A stretch of DNA of 64,000 bases from positions 1-64,000 of the forward strand of contig NZ_CP114205.1 of assembly GCF_027497495.1 (NCBI RefSeq). Direction: 5' to 3'. The stretch's first letter is position 1. Each line of letters begins with the position of its first letter. Position numbers and translations under genes: made by a program. Source of the DNA: Streptomyces tubercidicus (GTDB taxonomy: Bacteria; Actinomycetota; Actinomycetes; Streptomycetales; Streptomycetaceae). The notes below the pieces were generated by a model, which was not told the DNA's origin, did no database searches, and saw nothing but the letters and a program-made list of their open reading frames with translations. Of this stretch, positions 37,127 through 47,008 are shown piece after piece.

Positions 37127-37158
37127 GCTTCCTGCATGACCGTTGCCATGCAGGAAGC
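37127..37158. promoter_or_regulatory. Perfect 12-bp hairpin in the leader of the membrane gene
   Basis: GCTTCCTGCATG at 37127-37138 pairs perfectly with 37147-37158 across an eight-base loop, 24 bp upstream of the start at 37103 and just outside the ribosome site. It could be an operator palindrome or an RNA element controlling the peptide/immunity pair. The rest of 37,159-37,541 holds no gene. Confidence 0.6.
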
Positions 37159-37541
37159 CAACCATAACGAGGAACCATGCCGTCAGGACACCAGCCCGCC
37201 AAGGACCTGGTAAACAGGTCGGAGCGCTTGACCGTCTGGAACGCCTCGCCCAGTGGCGCATCGCGGACAGGAGGCAGGCACAGCCCTGACCAAGGACGCG
37301 GGCGGCCATGATGGAGCCGGTAGTCGCGTATCAGGAGTGCGACCCGCTTATCTCAAAGGCCGGTTGGCACGCCCTCTCGTACGGAGCGGACCGGAGTCAG
37401 TCGTCGGGTCGGTGGCCGGGGATTATGCAACAGCGGTTGCCATGGCCAAAAGGGATACGCCTCAAAGGCCAATACCGGCTGCCCGTTCGCCGTTCCTAGG
37501 GTTGAAATCAAACAGCCCCAACCCTTGGAAAGGAAACAGCA

Positions 37542-38303
37542 ATGAGCAATGGTTCCGCACTCCGTCGGATCAGCACAGCAGCCGTCGCCGGCGCCGCCGC
37601 CGTCGCCGTCCTGGCCCCGGCCGCCTCCGCAATGGGCCCCAGCAGCGCGGCGCCAACCGCGGGCTCGTCAGCGTCCGCGCAGACGAACAAGCTCACCCCG
37701 CACACGTACGTGGCCTACCTGATCAAGCAGCGCACCCCCGAGGCCCGCGCCACCCTCAAGGCGTTCCGTGCGCTGCCGAAGTCCAAGCAGGTCAAGTTCC
37801 TCGGCTACCTGCAGTCCCGCACTGTCTACAAGGCTTTCGGTGGCCAGATGCGCGGGCACACCGGCGGCAACAAGACCGTGCGGGCGGTGACGAACTACAA
37901 CAAGGACGTGAAGTTCGTCCGCGCCACGCAGAACAGCAAGACCAAGCAGGGTCGCAAGACCAAGCAGGGTCGCAAGGCCAGTGTCAGGGTCGCGTTCACG
38001 GTGACGGAGAAGGTCTTCAGCATCCCCGTGACGAGCGCGCAGGTGTGGGTGACGTACGAGTCGAAGCACGGGAAGGTCCGCAAGGTCATCGGCGGCGGCT
38101 CGAAGCTCACCAACGTCAACGCGGCGATCAACATCACGGGCGGCAAGGTCGAGCCGACCAACCTGGAGGGCCACAGCGGCTTCGCCGCGACCACCTGGAG
38201 GGCCACCGAGCGCGTGGACGGCTTCGGCAGCGACATCATCAAGCGGCAGCGCGTCCAGAGTGGCTGGGGCAACACCTTCCAGGCCAGTCTCACCAACGTC
38301 TGA
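37542..38303 (+). CDS. Secreted protein of unknown function
   Basis: 253 residues, with GGAAAGGAAA ahead of the ATG. The signal peptide ends near residue 30 (AAVAVLAPAASA). The mature part has a helical region (YLIKQRTPEARATLKAFRAL), a lysine-rich stretch with an exact in-frame 18-bp tandem duplication at 37938-37973 (KTKQGR twice), and a beta-rich C-terminus. A 19-bp tandem duplication spans the stop codon (38287-38324), so the stop itself is repeated. Only the general secreted-protein assignment is supported. Confidence 0.75.
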   Translation: MSNGSALRRISTAAVAGAAAVAVLAPAASAMGPSSAAPTAGSSASAQTNKLTPHTYVAYLIKQRTPEARATLKAFRALPKSKQVKFLGYLQSRTVYKAFGGQMRGHTGGNKTVRAVTNYNKDVKFVRATQNSKTKQGRKTKQGRKASVRVAFTVTEKVFSIPVTSAQVWVTYESKHGKVRKVIGGGSKLTNVNAAINITGGKVEPTNLEGHSGFAATTWRATERVDGFGSDIIKRQRVQSGWGNTFQASLTNV

Positions 38304-38489
38304 CCGTCTCACCAACGTCTGACCGACACCCGTACACACACCAGCGTCCCCCCTGCGCCAGGCGGATTCCAGGGATCGTGACCACACATGATCACCGACG
38401 TGTGGTAGCGGGCATTGCATGCAGACGCTCGGCTGGGGTTTCCCCGCCGAGCGTTTCGCGTGGTCGGCTGCTGAGCCTGTTCTTGGTCT

Positions 38490-39965
38490 ACCAAGATCTT
38501 CCGGCTTGCCGATGGCTTTGAGAGTCTCGGGGCGTATGACGGTCTTGCCGACGTCGTAGCGGGGTGCCCGGCGTTCGTTCTTGGCGCCAGGTGGCCGCCG
38601 GGCCCGGCGCCACGGGGTTTGGGAACACGGTCGGGCAGGCGAGGTGAGCGCGGATGTTCCTGAACCCCCGACGGCCTCGGCCGGGGTGAGCCGGTCGGAG
38701 GTGGCGGGTTTCCCCCAGGGCCAGCGGAGGTCCGCGGCCAGCGGAGGTCCGCGGCCAGCGGAGGTCCGCGGCCAGCGGAGGTCCGCGGCCAGCGGAGGTC
38801 CGCGGCGAGCGGCCGGGCGAGCCGGAGCCGGGTGTGAGCGACGATCAGGATCCAGGCCCAGCGGTCCGCCGCCTCGGGAGTACGGAGTTTCGGAGTGGTC
38901 CAGCCCAGGTCTGCTTCGCGAAGCGGAAGGTGTGCTCCAGATCGAAGCGGCGGAGAAATGCCTGCCAGAAACGGTCCACGCCGTCCGGGGTTGCGCCGGT
39001 CTTGGAGGACCATAACCATCCGGCGGGGCATCCCGGTCCTTCGATAGACGCTCGGCCTTCCACCGCATCAACGTCCCCTCGGTCAACGGCAGTTCACCGT
39101 CATGGTCGAGCCAGGACGAGCTACGGGTGAGCCTTGGGTAGATCCGGTCCCATGCCTGGTCTCGGCCTTGCCGTCAGTGGTGGTATCCGTGACCGTGCTG
39201 ATCGCGGGCTCGGGCCGTGTCTCCGGACCGGTGAAGCGGAATTCCGGGCCGTGTTGGGTGGCCGGCCGTTGACGCCGTGCATCCTCGGTGGCTCCGGCAG
39301 GCGCATGACGCGGTCGGAGCGGACCCGGCCGACCAGCTCGGCCGGCAGGTCGCGCAGCACCCAGGCCAGACGGGTGACGTCGCAGCCGGCGTCGCTGACG
39401 ATCACGATATGCGGGTCCCCGTCCTGCCACGAGCCCGCGGCGAGAGCCGCTCGGCGACACCCCGCAGCTGATCGGCGGGATCGCGGTCGCGTCGTCCGCA
39501 GGGCCGAGCCGCACTGCGTCCAAAATCGCGGTCCAGGACGTGGCCCCGGCTCCAGCACGGCGACGAAAGAGTAGGCCGGCCCGGAATGAACTACGAGACC
39601 CTTTTCGCCCGGCCGTAGACGTGGCAGAAGAGCCAGTCAGCCGAGCACGGCGCGTCCGAGCGAAGCCACAGCGACACCTCGACCGCCAGGACCAGGCACC
39701 CGCCGTCGAAACGCGGCAGCGACAGCCCGGCCAGGACCGTCCGCAGCCGGCCGAAGTCAATCCGGCCGTGGTTCAAGCCGCCGTACATCGCTCCGTGCCC
39801 ACGCCGACGCTCGGGCAACAGCGTCAAGTCCACCGCGGACTTCACCGCACCGTCCGCACAGCACCGCGTCCGCCGGCTCGAACAACTCGTCACGCCCAGA
39901 GGTCGACACTCGCAGAAGCCTCCCCGGAAGCCTGACGCTTCCGCGAACGCTTCCTCCGGACAGCT
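38490..39965 (-). pseudogene. IS701-like transposase, heavily frameshifted
   Basis: Read from about 39,965 downward the order is RRGHGAMYGGLNHGRIDFGR, LSLPRFDGGCLVLAVEVSLW, LDAVRLGPADDATA, LAWVLRDLPAELVGRVRSDR, FWQAFLRRFDLEHTFRFAKQ, and a C-terminus KRSAGK after AIGKPEDLG. These match the large actinomycete transposase family related to IS701. At least five frame changes make it dead. A five-copy 17-bp tandem repeat has expanded inside the C-terminal part. Element ends were not located. Confidence 0.8.
38721..38805. repeat. 17-bp tandem repeat, five copies
   Basis: The unit CCAGCGGAGGTCCGCGG is repeated exactly five times (starts 38721, 38738, 38755, 38772, 38789) inside the decayed transposase. 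The unit length is not a multiple of three, so each copy shifts the frame. Confidence 0.95.
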
Positions 39966-40052
39966 TCTGGCAGCAGACTCCCCTCACGCCTTCGTCGTGG
40001 TCACGTGCACCTTGGTCGCAGCACAGGATCAGACGAAGGCCGCCCCATGCCC

Positions 40053-40087
40053 CGAACTGCGAACTGCGAACTGCGAACTGCGAACTG
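40053..40087. repeat. Heptamer tandem repeat CGAACTG, five copies
   Basis: Five exact head-to-tail copies of CGAACTG in the non-coding gap between the transposase remnant and the phosphoribosyltransferase gene. The region 39,966-40,159 has no gene. Confidence 0.95.
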
Positions 40088-40159
40088 CGAAAAGTGCCTC
40101 AAGTTCGAGGCCGGTTCGAAGCCGAGAGGCTGACCTCAGGATTCGCACGGTGGGAGATC

Positions 40160-40666
40160 TTACGCGGTCAGCAGGCCCCGAACGGCGCCGAGAGCGCTCT
40201 TCGGCGCATCGGTGAGCTGATCCACGATGACGCCGCAACCCATCCAGGTGGACCCACACTCCTCGACCATGCTCCGGACAGCTGCCGCCTGGCTTCCGGT
40301 CTCCACCCAGTCGTCCACCAACAACACGCGGTCTCCCGACCCCAGCGAGGAACGCTGGAGCCGCAGCGTGTGACGAAGGCACCGGCAATCGGGAGACGAC
40401 TGACGGGCGACCTTGTCTCCCGGGAAGACGCCCTCGCCCTTCCGGACAGGAACAAACCCGACGCCGAACTCAACGGCCGCGGCACCACCCAGCAGGAACC
40501 CCCGCGACTCAATCCCACAGACCGCTGTGATCCGCTCGTCCCGGAACGGTTCAACGAGACCGGCGACGATCACGGCCAGTGCTTTGGCATCCCGAAAGAC
40601 CGCCCACACATCCGCGTGACCACCGATCCATCGGAAGCGTTCCAGCGCCAGGTCCCGTGCAGTCAT
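40160..40666 (-). CDS. Adenine phosphoribosyltransferase-like protein
   Basis: About 168 residues from the ATG at 40666. AVCGIESRGFLLGGAAA and VPVRKGEGVFPGDKV are the type I PRTase core. VLLVDDWVETGSQAAA is the PRPP-binding loop, with Trp where Apt enzymes usually have Ala/Leu. It would transfer a base to PRPP. Similar lone Apt-like genes can belong to salvage or secondary metabolism. No strong ribosome site is visible, and an open frame extends upstream without family similarity. Confidence 0.8.
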   Translation of the reverse strand: MTARDLALERFRWIGGHADVWAVFRDAKALAVIVAGLVEPFRDERITAVCGIESRGFLLGGAAAVEFGVGFVPVRKGEGVFPGDKVARQSSPDCRCLRHTLRLQRSSLGSGDRVLLVDDWVETGSQAAAVRSMVEECGSTWMGCGVIVDQLTDAPKSALGAVRGLLTA

Positions 40667-40944
40667 GGGCACGAGCGGAAGTCTTCCGACCGCGGAGCAA
40701 CGCAGCAAACCCTTATCGGCCACTCAGGCGTCCTGAGCCTGCCGGCGCTCGACCTGAGCCCGAAGACAAGAACAAGTCGAGCGCCTGTTTCCCTTCCCGG
40801 GCCCGGTAACGAGCCGGGCCAAACCGCACTGGAGCACTACGGCACTACGGGTGGGCGGCGGCACGCTCCCGCAGGAAGACTCCGGCACGAGCGGCGGCCT
40901 CTTCCTACGTCGCGCACCAGGTGCCGGCCTCGGCGGCGCCACAA

Positions 40945-40974
40945 GCGCCCCTTCCCGGAAAAAGGGAGGGGCGC
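40945..40974 (-). terminator. Terminator after the LuxR-type gene
   Basis: GCGCCCCTTCCC at 40945-40956 pairs with 40964-40974 (one bulged base) around an A-rich loop. It lies 29-58 bp past the stop of the minus-strand regulator gene. Confidence 0.6.
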
Positions 40975-41002
40975 CGGCTCGATCACTACTGGCCGCTCTG
41001 CG

Positions 41003-41350
41003 TCAGGCGGCCGGTCGGCGGATGGCGTGATGGTGAACATAGGCGAAGATCGCGGCTTCGACGCGGGTGGAGACCCCGACCTTCACCATGAGGTTGGCGA
41101 GATGCGCCTTGACGGTACGTTCAGTGATGACCAGCTGCCGACTGATTGCCCGATTCGGTGCGGCTTGCCCGATGAGAATGAGGACTTGGCGCTCACGGGG
41201 CGTCAGGTGCGAGATGCCGCCGGGGTCTCCTGGCGCGAGGGGGCGCGCCGGGCCCTCGACACCCTGTACGGGTGCATCGTCGATGCCCGTGTGATTCCCG
41301 GACAAAGCTCGTACGGCTTCCGCTTTCTGTGCAGAGGCACGGCTTGGCAT
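41003..41350 (-). CDS. LuxR-type response-regulator-like transcription factor
   Basis: About 115 residues from the ATG at 41350, with AAGGGGGAAG upstream. The C-terminal 65 residues are a LuxR/NarL HTH (LTPRERQVLILIGQAAPNRA through ITERTVKAHLANLMVKVGVS). The N-terminal 50 residues are disordered and lack a receiver domain, so it is an orphan DNA-binding regulator. It is divergent from the STAND-WD40 gene at 41644 and may control it. Confidence 0.85.
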   Translation of the reverse strand: MPSRASAQKAEAVRALSGNHTGIDDAPVQGVEGPARPLAPGDPGGISHLTPRERQVLILIGQAAPNRAISRQLVITERTVKAHLANLMVKVGVSTRVEAAIFAYVHHHAIRRPAA

Positions 41351-41643
41351 GGCTTCCCCCTTGGATGGTCCTGTTGCCTGCCGCTGGGCTCGCCCGGCGG
41401 GCTCGGTGTGCCACACCGGCGTGGCGGCAGGATGTGCGAGCAGGTCGGTTGACCCACTCCCCCGGGGTGGGTCAACCGGCCGACAACAGCAAGTCCACCC
41501 GCCGCAGAGTTGTTTGGCAGCCCCTCTGAACTGCAGCTAATCAATTCGCCCGGTGCCCCGCCGCGTCCGGGATGCCGTTGTGGACGTGGTGGCCTGGCCC
41601 ATAGGCTGGAGGGACGCTTGCAGGGATTCGGGGGGAGCGGCGA

Positions 41644-44600
41644 GTGGGGCGTCCGGAGAATCCGATCGATCCGCAGGACGGTCCGGTCCCGCGCTTCGCC
41701 TACGAGTTACGCAAGCTGCGAGTGGAGGCGGGGACGCCGGCCTACCGGGCCATGGCACGGCGCGTCGGCTACTCAGCGGCGACACTGTCGCAAGCCGCCG
41801 CGGGCGAACGCCTGCCGACCCTGCCGGTACTGCTGGCCTATGTGCGCGCCTGCCACGGGGATACCGAGGAGTGGCAGCACCGCTGGGAACAGACCGACGC
41901 CGACCTCACCCGCCAGCCACGACCCCAAAACGACGACGCAGATCCGCCCTACCGCGGACTGGCCCGCTTCGAACCGGGCGACGCGGAACTGTTCTTCGGC
42001 CGCGACGAGTTGACGGCGCAGCTGGCCAAGGCAGTCCGTCGGCACCGTGTCAGCGCACTGGTAGGCGCCTCGGGCAGCGGCAAGTCCTCACTGCTCCGGG
42101 CCGGACTCATCCCCCGCCTGCGCGCCCCGGACGAGGCCGACGGCCAGACACCGGCCGCCGTACGGATCCTCACCCCGGGCCTACACCCCATGACGCACGG
42201 CGAACGCCTGCAGCCGGCTCCCGGACCCGGAGAGACCTGGCTACTGGTGGACCAGTTCGAAGAACTCTTCACCCTCTGCACCGACGACGCGGAACGCAGC
42301 GCTTTCCTCGATCATCTGCTGGCCGCACGGCACGAGGCCAGCCGACTGCGCGTGGTCCTTGCCGTGCGGGCCGACTTCTTCGGCCGCTGCGCCGACCACA
42401 CAGCCCTCGCCGCTGCTCTACAAGACGCCACACTGCTGGTCGGCCCCATGGACACCCACCAGCTCAGGGCAGCCATCGTCCGACCGGCCGCAGCCCGCGG
42501 ACTGATCGTCGAGCGGGACCTGACCGCCCGCATCATCGAAGAGATCAACGGCGAACCCGGCAGCCTCCCCCTCATGTCCCACGCCCTGATGGAAACCTGG
42601 CGCCACCGGCAAGGACGCACCCTGACCACCCAGATCTACGAAGCAACCGGCGGCCTGCACGGCGCCATCGCCCGCACCGCCGAAGACACCTACACCCAAC
42701 TACCCCCCACCCAAGCCACCCTCGCCCGCCGCACCCTACTCCGCCTCATCACCCCAGGCGACGGCACCCAAGACACCCGCCACCCCATCAACCGCAACGA
42801 ACTCAACACCAACAACCCCGCCGACACCACAGCAGTACTGGAACACCTGACCTCCGCCCGACTGATCACCCTCGACAACGACACCATCGACCTCACCCAC
42901 GAAGCCCTCATCACCGCCTGGCCCAGACTCCGCCAATGGATCGAACAAGACCGCGAACGCCTACGCGTGCACCGACAACTCACCCACGACACTCTCCTAT
43001 GGCACAAACTCGACCGCGACCCCAGCGCCCTCTACCGCGGAACCCGACTCACCCGCGCCCAAGAAACCTTCACAAGCCCAGAGCACAACACACTGAACCC
43101 CCTTGAAACCGCCTTCCTCAACGCGGCACTCGCCGCCCGCGACCACGAACGACACGCTGCCGCCCGCACCACCCGGCGCCTGCGCCAGTTCACCGGCACG
43201 CTGGCCGTCCTACTCGTCCTCGCCCTCACCGCGGGCGTGATCGCATGGGACCAGTACCGGACCAGCGAACAGCAACGGCACACGGCAGTGACCGCGCAGC
43301 AGATGTCGTTGTCGCGACAGCTCGCCGCGCAGTCGACTGCTCTGCTCGAGGACAGTCCTGACCTCGCCTCGCTCCTGGCAGTCCACGCCTACCGGACTGC
43401 CCGCACGAAGGAAGCGACCGCCGGCGTCCTTGCGGCCGCCGGCCTTCCGCTCCGGCAGCGGTTGGAGCACACCTACGATGCGCTGTCGGCCGCCTTCAGC
43501 CCCGACGGCCACACCCTGGCCACCGTTGACGGAGCCGGGGGAGTACGGCTTTGGAATGTGATCAGGGGAAAGATCCGCACCACGCTGACGGACAACAGCG
43601 GTGCGGAATCGGTGGCGTTCAGCCCCGACGGACGCACCCTGGCCACCGGGGAGGACAACGGTGGGGTGCGGCTGTGGGACGTGGCCACGGGCAAAGTCCG
43701 CGCCTCACTGACTTCGCCCCAGGCTGATTACGTGAAGTCGGTGGCGTTCAGCCCCGACGGACGCACGGTGGTCGGCAGCGGCGGCACGACCGCGAAGGTC
43801 CGGCTGTGGGACACATCCACGGGCAAAGCACGCACCACGCTGCTCTCGCACAGTGCCGATGTGAAGTCGGTGATGTTCAGCCCCGACGGACACACCCTGG
43901 CCACCGGCGAAGACAACGGCAGGGTACGGCTGTGGGACACAGCCACGGGCAAAACCCACACCACGCTGGCAGGCAGTAGTGACACCAGATCGGTGGCGTT
44001 CAGCCCCGACGGCCGAACCCTGGCCACCGGCGAGGACAACGGCAGGGTACGGCTGTGGGACACGGCCACAGGCAAAGTCCGCGCCTCACTGGCCTCGCCC
44101 CACGCTGACGGCGTGAAGTCGGTGGCGATCAGCCCCGACGGACACACCCTGGCCGGCGGTGGCGAAGACGGAACCGTATGGCTGTGGGACATCACAACTG
44201 GAAAGCCATATACCACCCTTATCGGCCACACCGGCGATGTGCGGGCAGTCATCTTCAGCCCTGACGGGCGGACACTGGCCAGCATCGGTGACGAAGATGG
44301 GTCGCTGCGGCTGTGGGACGTGGCAGGCGGGAGGAACCGTGCCACACTCACCGGACACACTGCTGCAGTGAAATCGCTGGCGTTCAGTCCCGGGGGAAGC
44401 ACTCTGGCCAGCGGCAGTGACGACGGCACGGTGCGCCTGTGGGACACGACAAGCGGCACAGGCCGTACCGCAATGAGTCAACAAAACCGGGTGCAAGCGG
44501 TGGCGTTCGGCCCCGGTAGCCGTCCATGGGCCGGGGGCAGTGACAACAGAAGAAGCATGTGGCTGTGGAGTGCGGCGACCGGCAGAATCCGCAAGCCCGC

Positions 44601-45324
44601 CGCCTCTGGAGAAAGCAAGGGGTGGGTGGTATTCAGTCCCGATGGCCGCACATTTGCCGGCGACAACGGCCGTAACACGGTCCTGGCGTGGGACCTCGCC
44701 ACAGGTAGAGCGCACACCACTTTGATGAAGGATTACGAACCCGCAGGACCTCTTGCGTTAAGTCCCCAAGGGCGCACCCTGGCCAGCAACACCAGCGTGG
44801 GCACGCTGCTCTTGTGGGATGCGAAGACAGGCGATGTACGTACCACCCTGCCTGGACACAGCGGCATTGGGGAGACGGTGGCGTTCAGCCCTGACGGGCG
44901 CACCCTGGCCAGTGGTGACGACACCGGCAGAGTGCGGCTATGGGATTTGACAGCCGCACAACACCACGTCGCCTTGACCGGCCCCCTCATCCCGGTGGCG
45001 TCGACAGCGTTCAGCCCTGATGGCCAAACTCTCGCCAGCGGCAGCGACGACGGGACACTGCGCCTCTGGGACGTGAAAACCGGCAGAGTACGTGCCACCT
45101 TGACCGGACACACCCACCGAGTCGGGGCGGTGGCGTTCAGCCCCGACGGGCGCACCCTCGCCAGTGGCGACGCCAGTGGGAAAGCACGGCTATGGGACGT
45201 GTACCTGCCCCACCCGGCTGAAGCTGTCACCAAGGTGTGTCATGCCGTAAACCGGGACCTGACACACCAGGAAGCCTCGCTGTACCTCCCGCACCGAAGC
45301 CTTCACCGTGTCTGTCGTTCCTGA
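41644..45324 (+). CDS. HTH-STAND NTPase-WD40 protein
   Basis: 1,226 residues from the GTG at 41644, with GGGGGAG upstream. Residues about 15-90 are an Xre-like HTH domain (YELRKLRVEAGTPAYRAMAR, GYSAATLSQAAAGERL). Residues about 102-480 are a STAND NTPase (nSTAND1) starting PYRGLARFEPGDAELFFGR, with Walker A GASGSGKSS at 141-149 and Walker B WLLVDQFEE at 199-207. A membrane helix lies near residue 520-540 (TGTLAVLLVLALTAGVIAW). From about 610 on, a long series of WD40 blades (FSPDGRTLASG...VRLWD) follows, enough for two propellers. This architecture is common in Streptomyces, and some members belong to anti-phage or cell-suicide systems. Intact. Confidence 0.92.
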   Translation: MGRPENPIDPQDGPVPRFAYELRKLRVEAGTPAYRAMARRVGYSAATLSQAAAGERLPTLPVLLAYVRACHGDTEEWQHRWEQTDADLTRQPRPQNDDADPPYRGLARFEPGDAELFFGRDELTAQLAKAVRRHRVSALVGASGSGKSSLLRAGLIPRLRAPDEADGQTPAAVRILTPGLHPMTHGERLQPAPGPGETWLLVDQFEELFTLCTDDAERSAFLDHLLAARHEASRLRVVLAVRADFFGRCADHTALAAALQDATLLVGPMDTHQLRAAIVRPAAARGLIVERDLTARIIEEINGEPGSLPLMSHALMETWRHRQGRTLTTQIYEATGGLHGAIARTAEDTYTQLPPTQATLARRTLLRLITPGDGTQDTRHPINRNELNTNNPADTTAVLEHLTSARLITLDNDTIDLTHEALITAWPRLRQWIEQDRERLRVHRQLTHDTLLWHKLDRDPSALYRGTRLTRAQETFTSPEHNTLNPLETAFLNAALAARDHERHAAARTTRRLRQFTGTLAVLLVLALTAGVIAWDQYRTSEQQRHTAVTAQQMSLSRQLAAQSTALLEDSPDLASLLAVHAYRTARTKEATAGVLAAAGLPLRQRLEHTYDALSAAFSPDGHTLATVDGAGGVRLWNVIRGKIRTTLTDNSGAESVAFSPDGRTLATGEDNGGVRLWDVATGKVRASLTSPQADYVKSVAFSPDGRTVVGSGGTTAKVRLWDTSTGKARTTLLSHSADVKSVMFSPDGHTLATGEDNGRVRLWDTATGKTHTTLAGSSDTRSVAFSPDGRTLATGEDNGRVRLWDTATGKVRASLASPHADGVKSVAISPDGHTLAGGGEDGTVWLWDITTGKPYTTLIGHTGDVRAVIFSPDGRTLASIGDEDGSLRLWDVAGGRNRATLTGHTAAVKSLAFSPGGSTLASGSDDGTVRLWDTTSGTGRTAMSQQNRVQAVAFGPGSRPWAGGSDNRRSMWLWSAATGRIRKPAASGESKGWVVFSPDGRTFAGDNGRNTVLAWDLATGRAHTTLMKDYEPAGPLALSPQGRTLASNTSVGTLLLWDAKTGDVRTTLPGHSGIGETVAFSPDGRTLASGDDTGRVRLWDLTAAQHHVALTGPLIPVASTAFSPDGQTLASGSDDGTLRLWDVKTGRVRATLTGHTHRVGAVAFSPDGRTLASGDASGKARLWDVYLPHPAEAVTKVCHAVNRDLTHQEASLYLPHRSLHRVCRS

Positions 45325-45339
45325 GACGGAGGTCCACCT

Positions 45340-45480
45340 GACCGGGGCAAGACCTGGCCGCAGCCGGAGACAGCCGCGTCATCTGCCTGTGGAATGTGCC
45401 CCGCACCACAGCAATGCCCACCAACTACGCCCCCACAGTTGCCTCCCTCCGCTTCAGTCCCAACCGCAGGGTGGTAGGCA
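45340..45480 (+). pseudogene. Isolated WD40 blade remnant
   Basis: Just after the STAND-WD40 gene, one frame reads DLAAAGDSRVICLWNVPRTT and then ASLRFSPNRRVV, a broken WD40 blade. It may be a leftover from duplication of the propeller end. Confidence 0.45.
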
Positions 45481-45606
45481 GAGCGCTCTTCGAGAGCCTG
45501 AAGCCGCACCGGCGCGTGGGCCTGACAGGTAGCAGCGTCGCTGTGTTCATGAAGAAGATGAACGCCCAAGGGCAGGAAGGCCGTCATGCCCCGGACGGAA
45601 GCCCCT

Positions 45607-45846
45607 TCACCCCGAGACCCGAAGACCTCTTCTGGCTGACCGTATCTGTACAGCGCGGGTGAGCTCCCCCATGAGGTCCAGCTTCTTCCACGCGAGCCAG
45701 GCGGTGACGAGCGCTTCGTACGGCGTGCGGTCCAGGGGGAGTTCTGCTTCGATCAGGCCGTGCGGGTCGTAGAGCACGGAGTGTGGGTGCCGCGCCGTGT
45801 CATCGGGGGCGCGGGCGTGGGCGTGGGCGTCCGGGGCGGTCTGCAC
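45607..45846 (-). pseudogene. Fragment of an unidentified protein
   Basis: A frame with good coding character (VLYDPHGLIEAELPLDRTPY ... ALVTAWLAWKKLDLMGELTR) stays open in both directions beyond any clear start. I do not recognise the family. From 45,847 to 46,490 there is no other gene. Confidence 0.35.
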
Positions 45847-46490
45847 GAGGAGTCGGGCGTAGCCGCGGCCTGCGATTCATCACCTATGGGAACTAGGTGA
45901 CTTTGCCCGGATCGCGCCAACCGGCCGCTTCGAACGCGTAGCGCTTCCAGCCGGAAGGAGCCTCTCCGCTACCTCCGAGGTACCGGAAGCCGCGGACCGC
46001 ACCACATCGGGAGTTGCTCACCCCTGGTAGCAGAACGCTGCCTGTCTAGTGCAACATCCGCCTTCCTCACCTACATAACTCCTCAGAGAAAGGGGTTCGG
46101 ACCACACGGTCCAGGTCCCGCGCAAGTTCTCGCGAATCTGCGCGCGTGGTGCTGTCCGGTGCCTGCTGCGCAGCTCAAGGGGCGTGGTGGGGCATTTTCG
46201 CGAGGACGCGACACAAGCCCCTGCCTTGGCCGAGAGTCACGCCGTCCGAACGAGATCCACGGAATCGAGGAAGTGCTGATGTGCCATCACACCGTTCAGG
46301 GGCAATGCCGGAGCCGATTGGCGCTGGCGTGGTAGCGCCACCCCGGCCACGGGCTCACGGGCCCGAACGAGGGACGCGCTCCGGCCGAGCGCCGAGCCGA
46401 CAGCCGACCGCGCGGCGACCACCCCCGCGGACGACAGCCACCGAGCTGTCCGAGTCCGCCGAGCTCACTCACGCGCTGAAAGGCACCCGC

Positions 46491-46724
46491 ATGTCCCCCA
46501 GCACCGATCCCACTCCCCTGTCCATGCAGCCCCCCAGCCGCCGGGGCCGTCTGATACGGCGTCTGCGGGCCTTCGTGGCCTGGGTGCCGCGCGTCCTTCC
46601 TTTCCTCTTCATCGCTGCCGGCCTGACCATCGGCCTCACAGGACCGACCGCCTTGGGCGCAGCCCTCATCACGGCAGGGGCCATGGGCGGCAGCATCCAG
46701 ATCACCGTCTACATCCGCCGGTGA
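46491..46724 (+). CDS. Small membrane protein
   Basis: 77 residues from the ATG at 46491, with AAAGG 8 bp upstream. An arginine-rich N-terminus (RRGRLIRRLRAF) precedes two hydrophobic helices (VLPFLFIAAGLTIGLTG and ALGAALITAGAMGGSIQITV). No family recognised. Convergent with the LexA-like gene pair. Confidence 0.55.
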   Translation: MSPSTDPTPLSMQPPSRRGRLIRRLRAFVAWVPRVLPFLFIAAGLTIGLTGPTALGAALITAGAMGGSIQITVYIRR

Positions 46725-46798
46725 GGGACTGACCAACTCGCGGGTCCGGTTCGCCGAAAGCGACCGGGCCCCAAGCCGCGGCTGCGGCCGCCGGCCTG

Positions 46799-47008
46799 TC
46801 ACTGCATCTGGTACGAGCGGCTTCGGTGCGGGGCATGGGTGACGATCCCGCAGCGTTCCAGGGCCTGCAGGTGATAGGCGACCGTCGAGGCGGACAGGGC
46901 GACCGCGTCGGCGATCTCCCGTATCGACGGCGGGTAGCCGGCCTCGTCGGTCAGCTCCCGCAGGGCCCGAGCGATCCGGCGCTGGTTGTCGGTGAGGTAG
47001 GCAGTCAT
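46799..47008 (-). CDS. LexA-like winged-helix DNA-binding protein
   Basis: 69 residues from the ATG at 47008. The sequence QRRIARALRELTDEAGYPPS ... IREIADAVALSASTVAYHLQ ... ERCGIVTHAPHRSRSYQMQ follows the LexA N-terminal winged helix almost along its whole length. There is no C-terminal self-cleavage (S24) domain, so it cannot be derepressed by RecA-driven cleavage in the usual way. Its start overlaps the stop of the upstream gene, giving a two-gene operon. Confidence 0.8.
   Translation of the reverse strand: MTAYLTDNQRRIARALRELTDEAGYPPSIREIADAVALSASTVAYHLQALERCGIVTHAPHRSRSYQMQ

Noticed and set aside
38309-39031. Pro/Arg-rich minus-strand ORFs read as separate genes
   Set aside because: They are frame-shifted pieces of the IS701-like transposase and of its 17-bp repeat.
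40799-40821. GGCCCGG/CCGGGCC hairpin at 40800-40820 as a second terminator
   Set aside because: Only seven pairs in very GC-rich DNA; the stronger hairpin at 40945-40974 explains termination better.
41553-43106. Plus-strand frame of 517 residues overlapping the HTH-STAND gene
   Set aside because: Pro/Arg/His-rich shadow frame; the alternative frame contains the whole NTPase.
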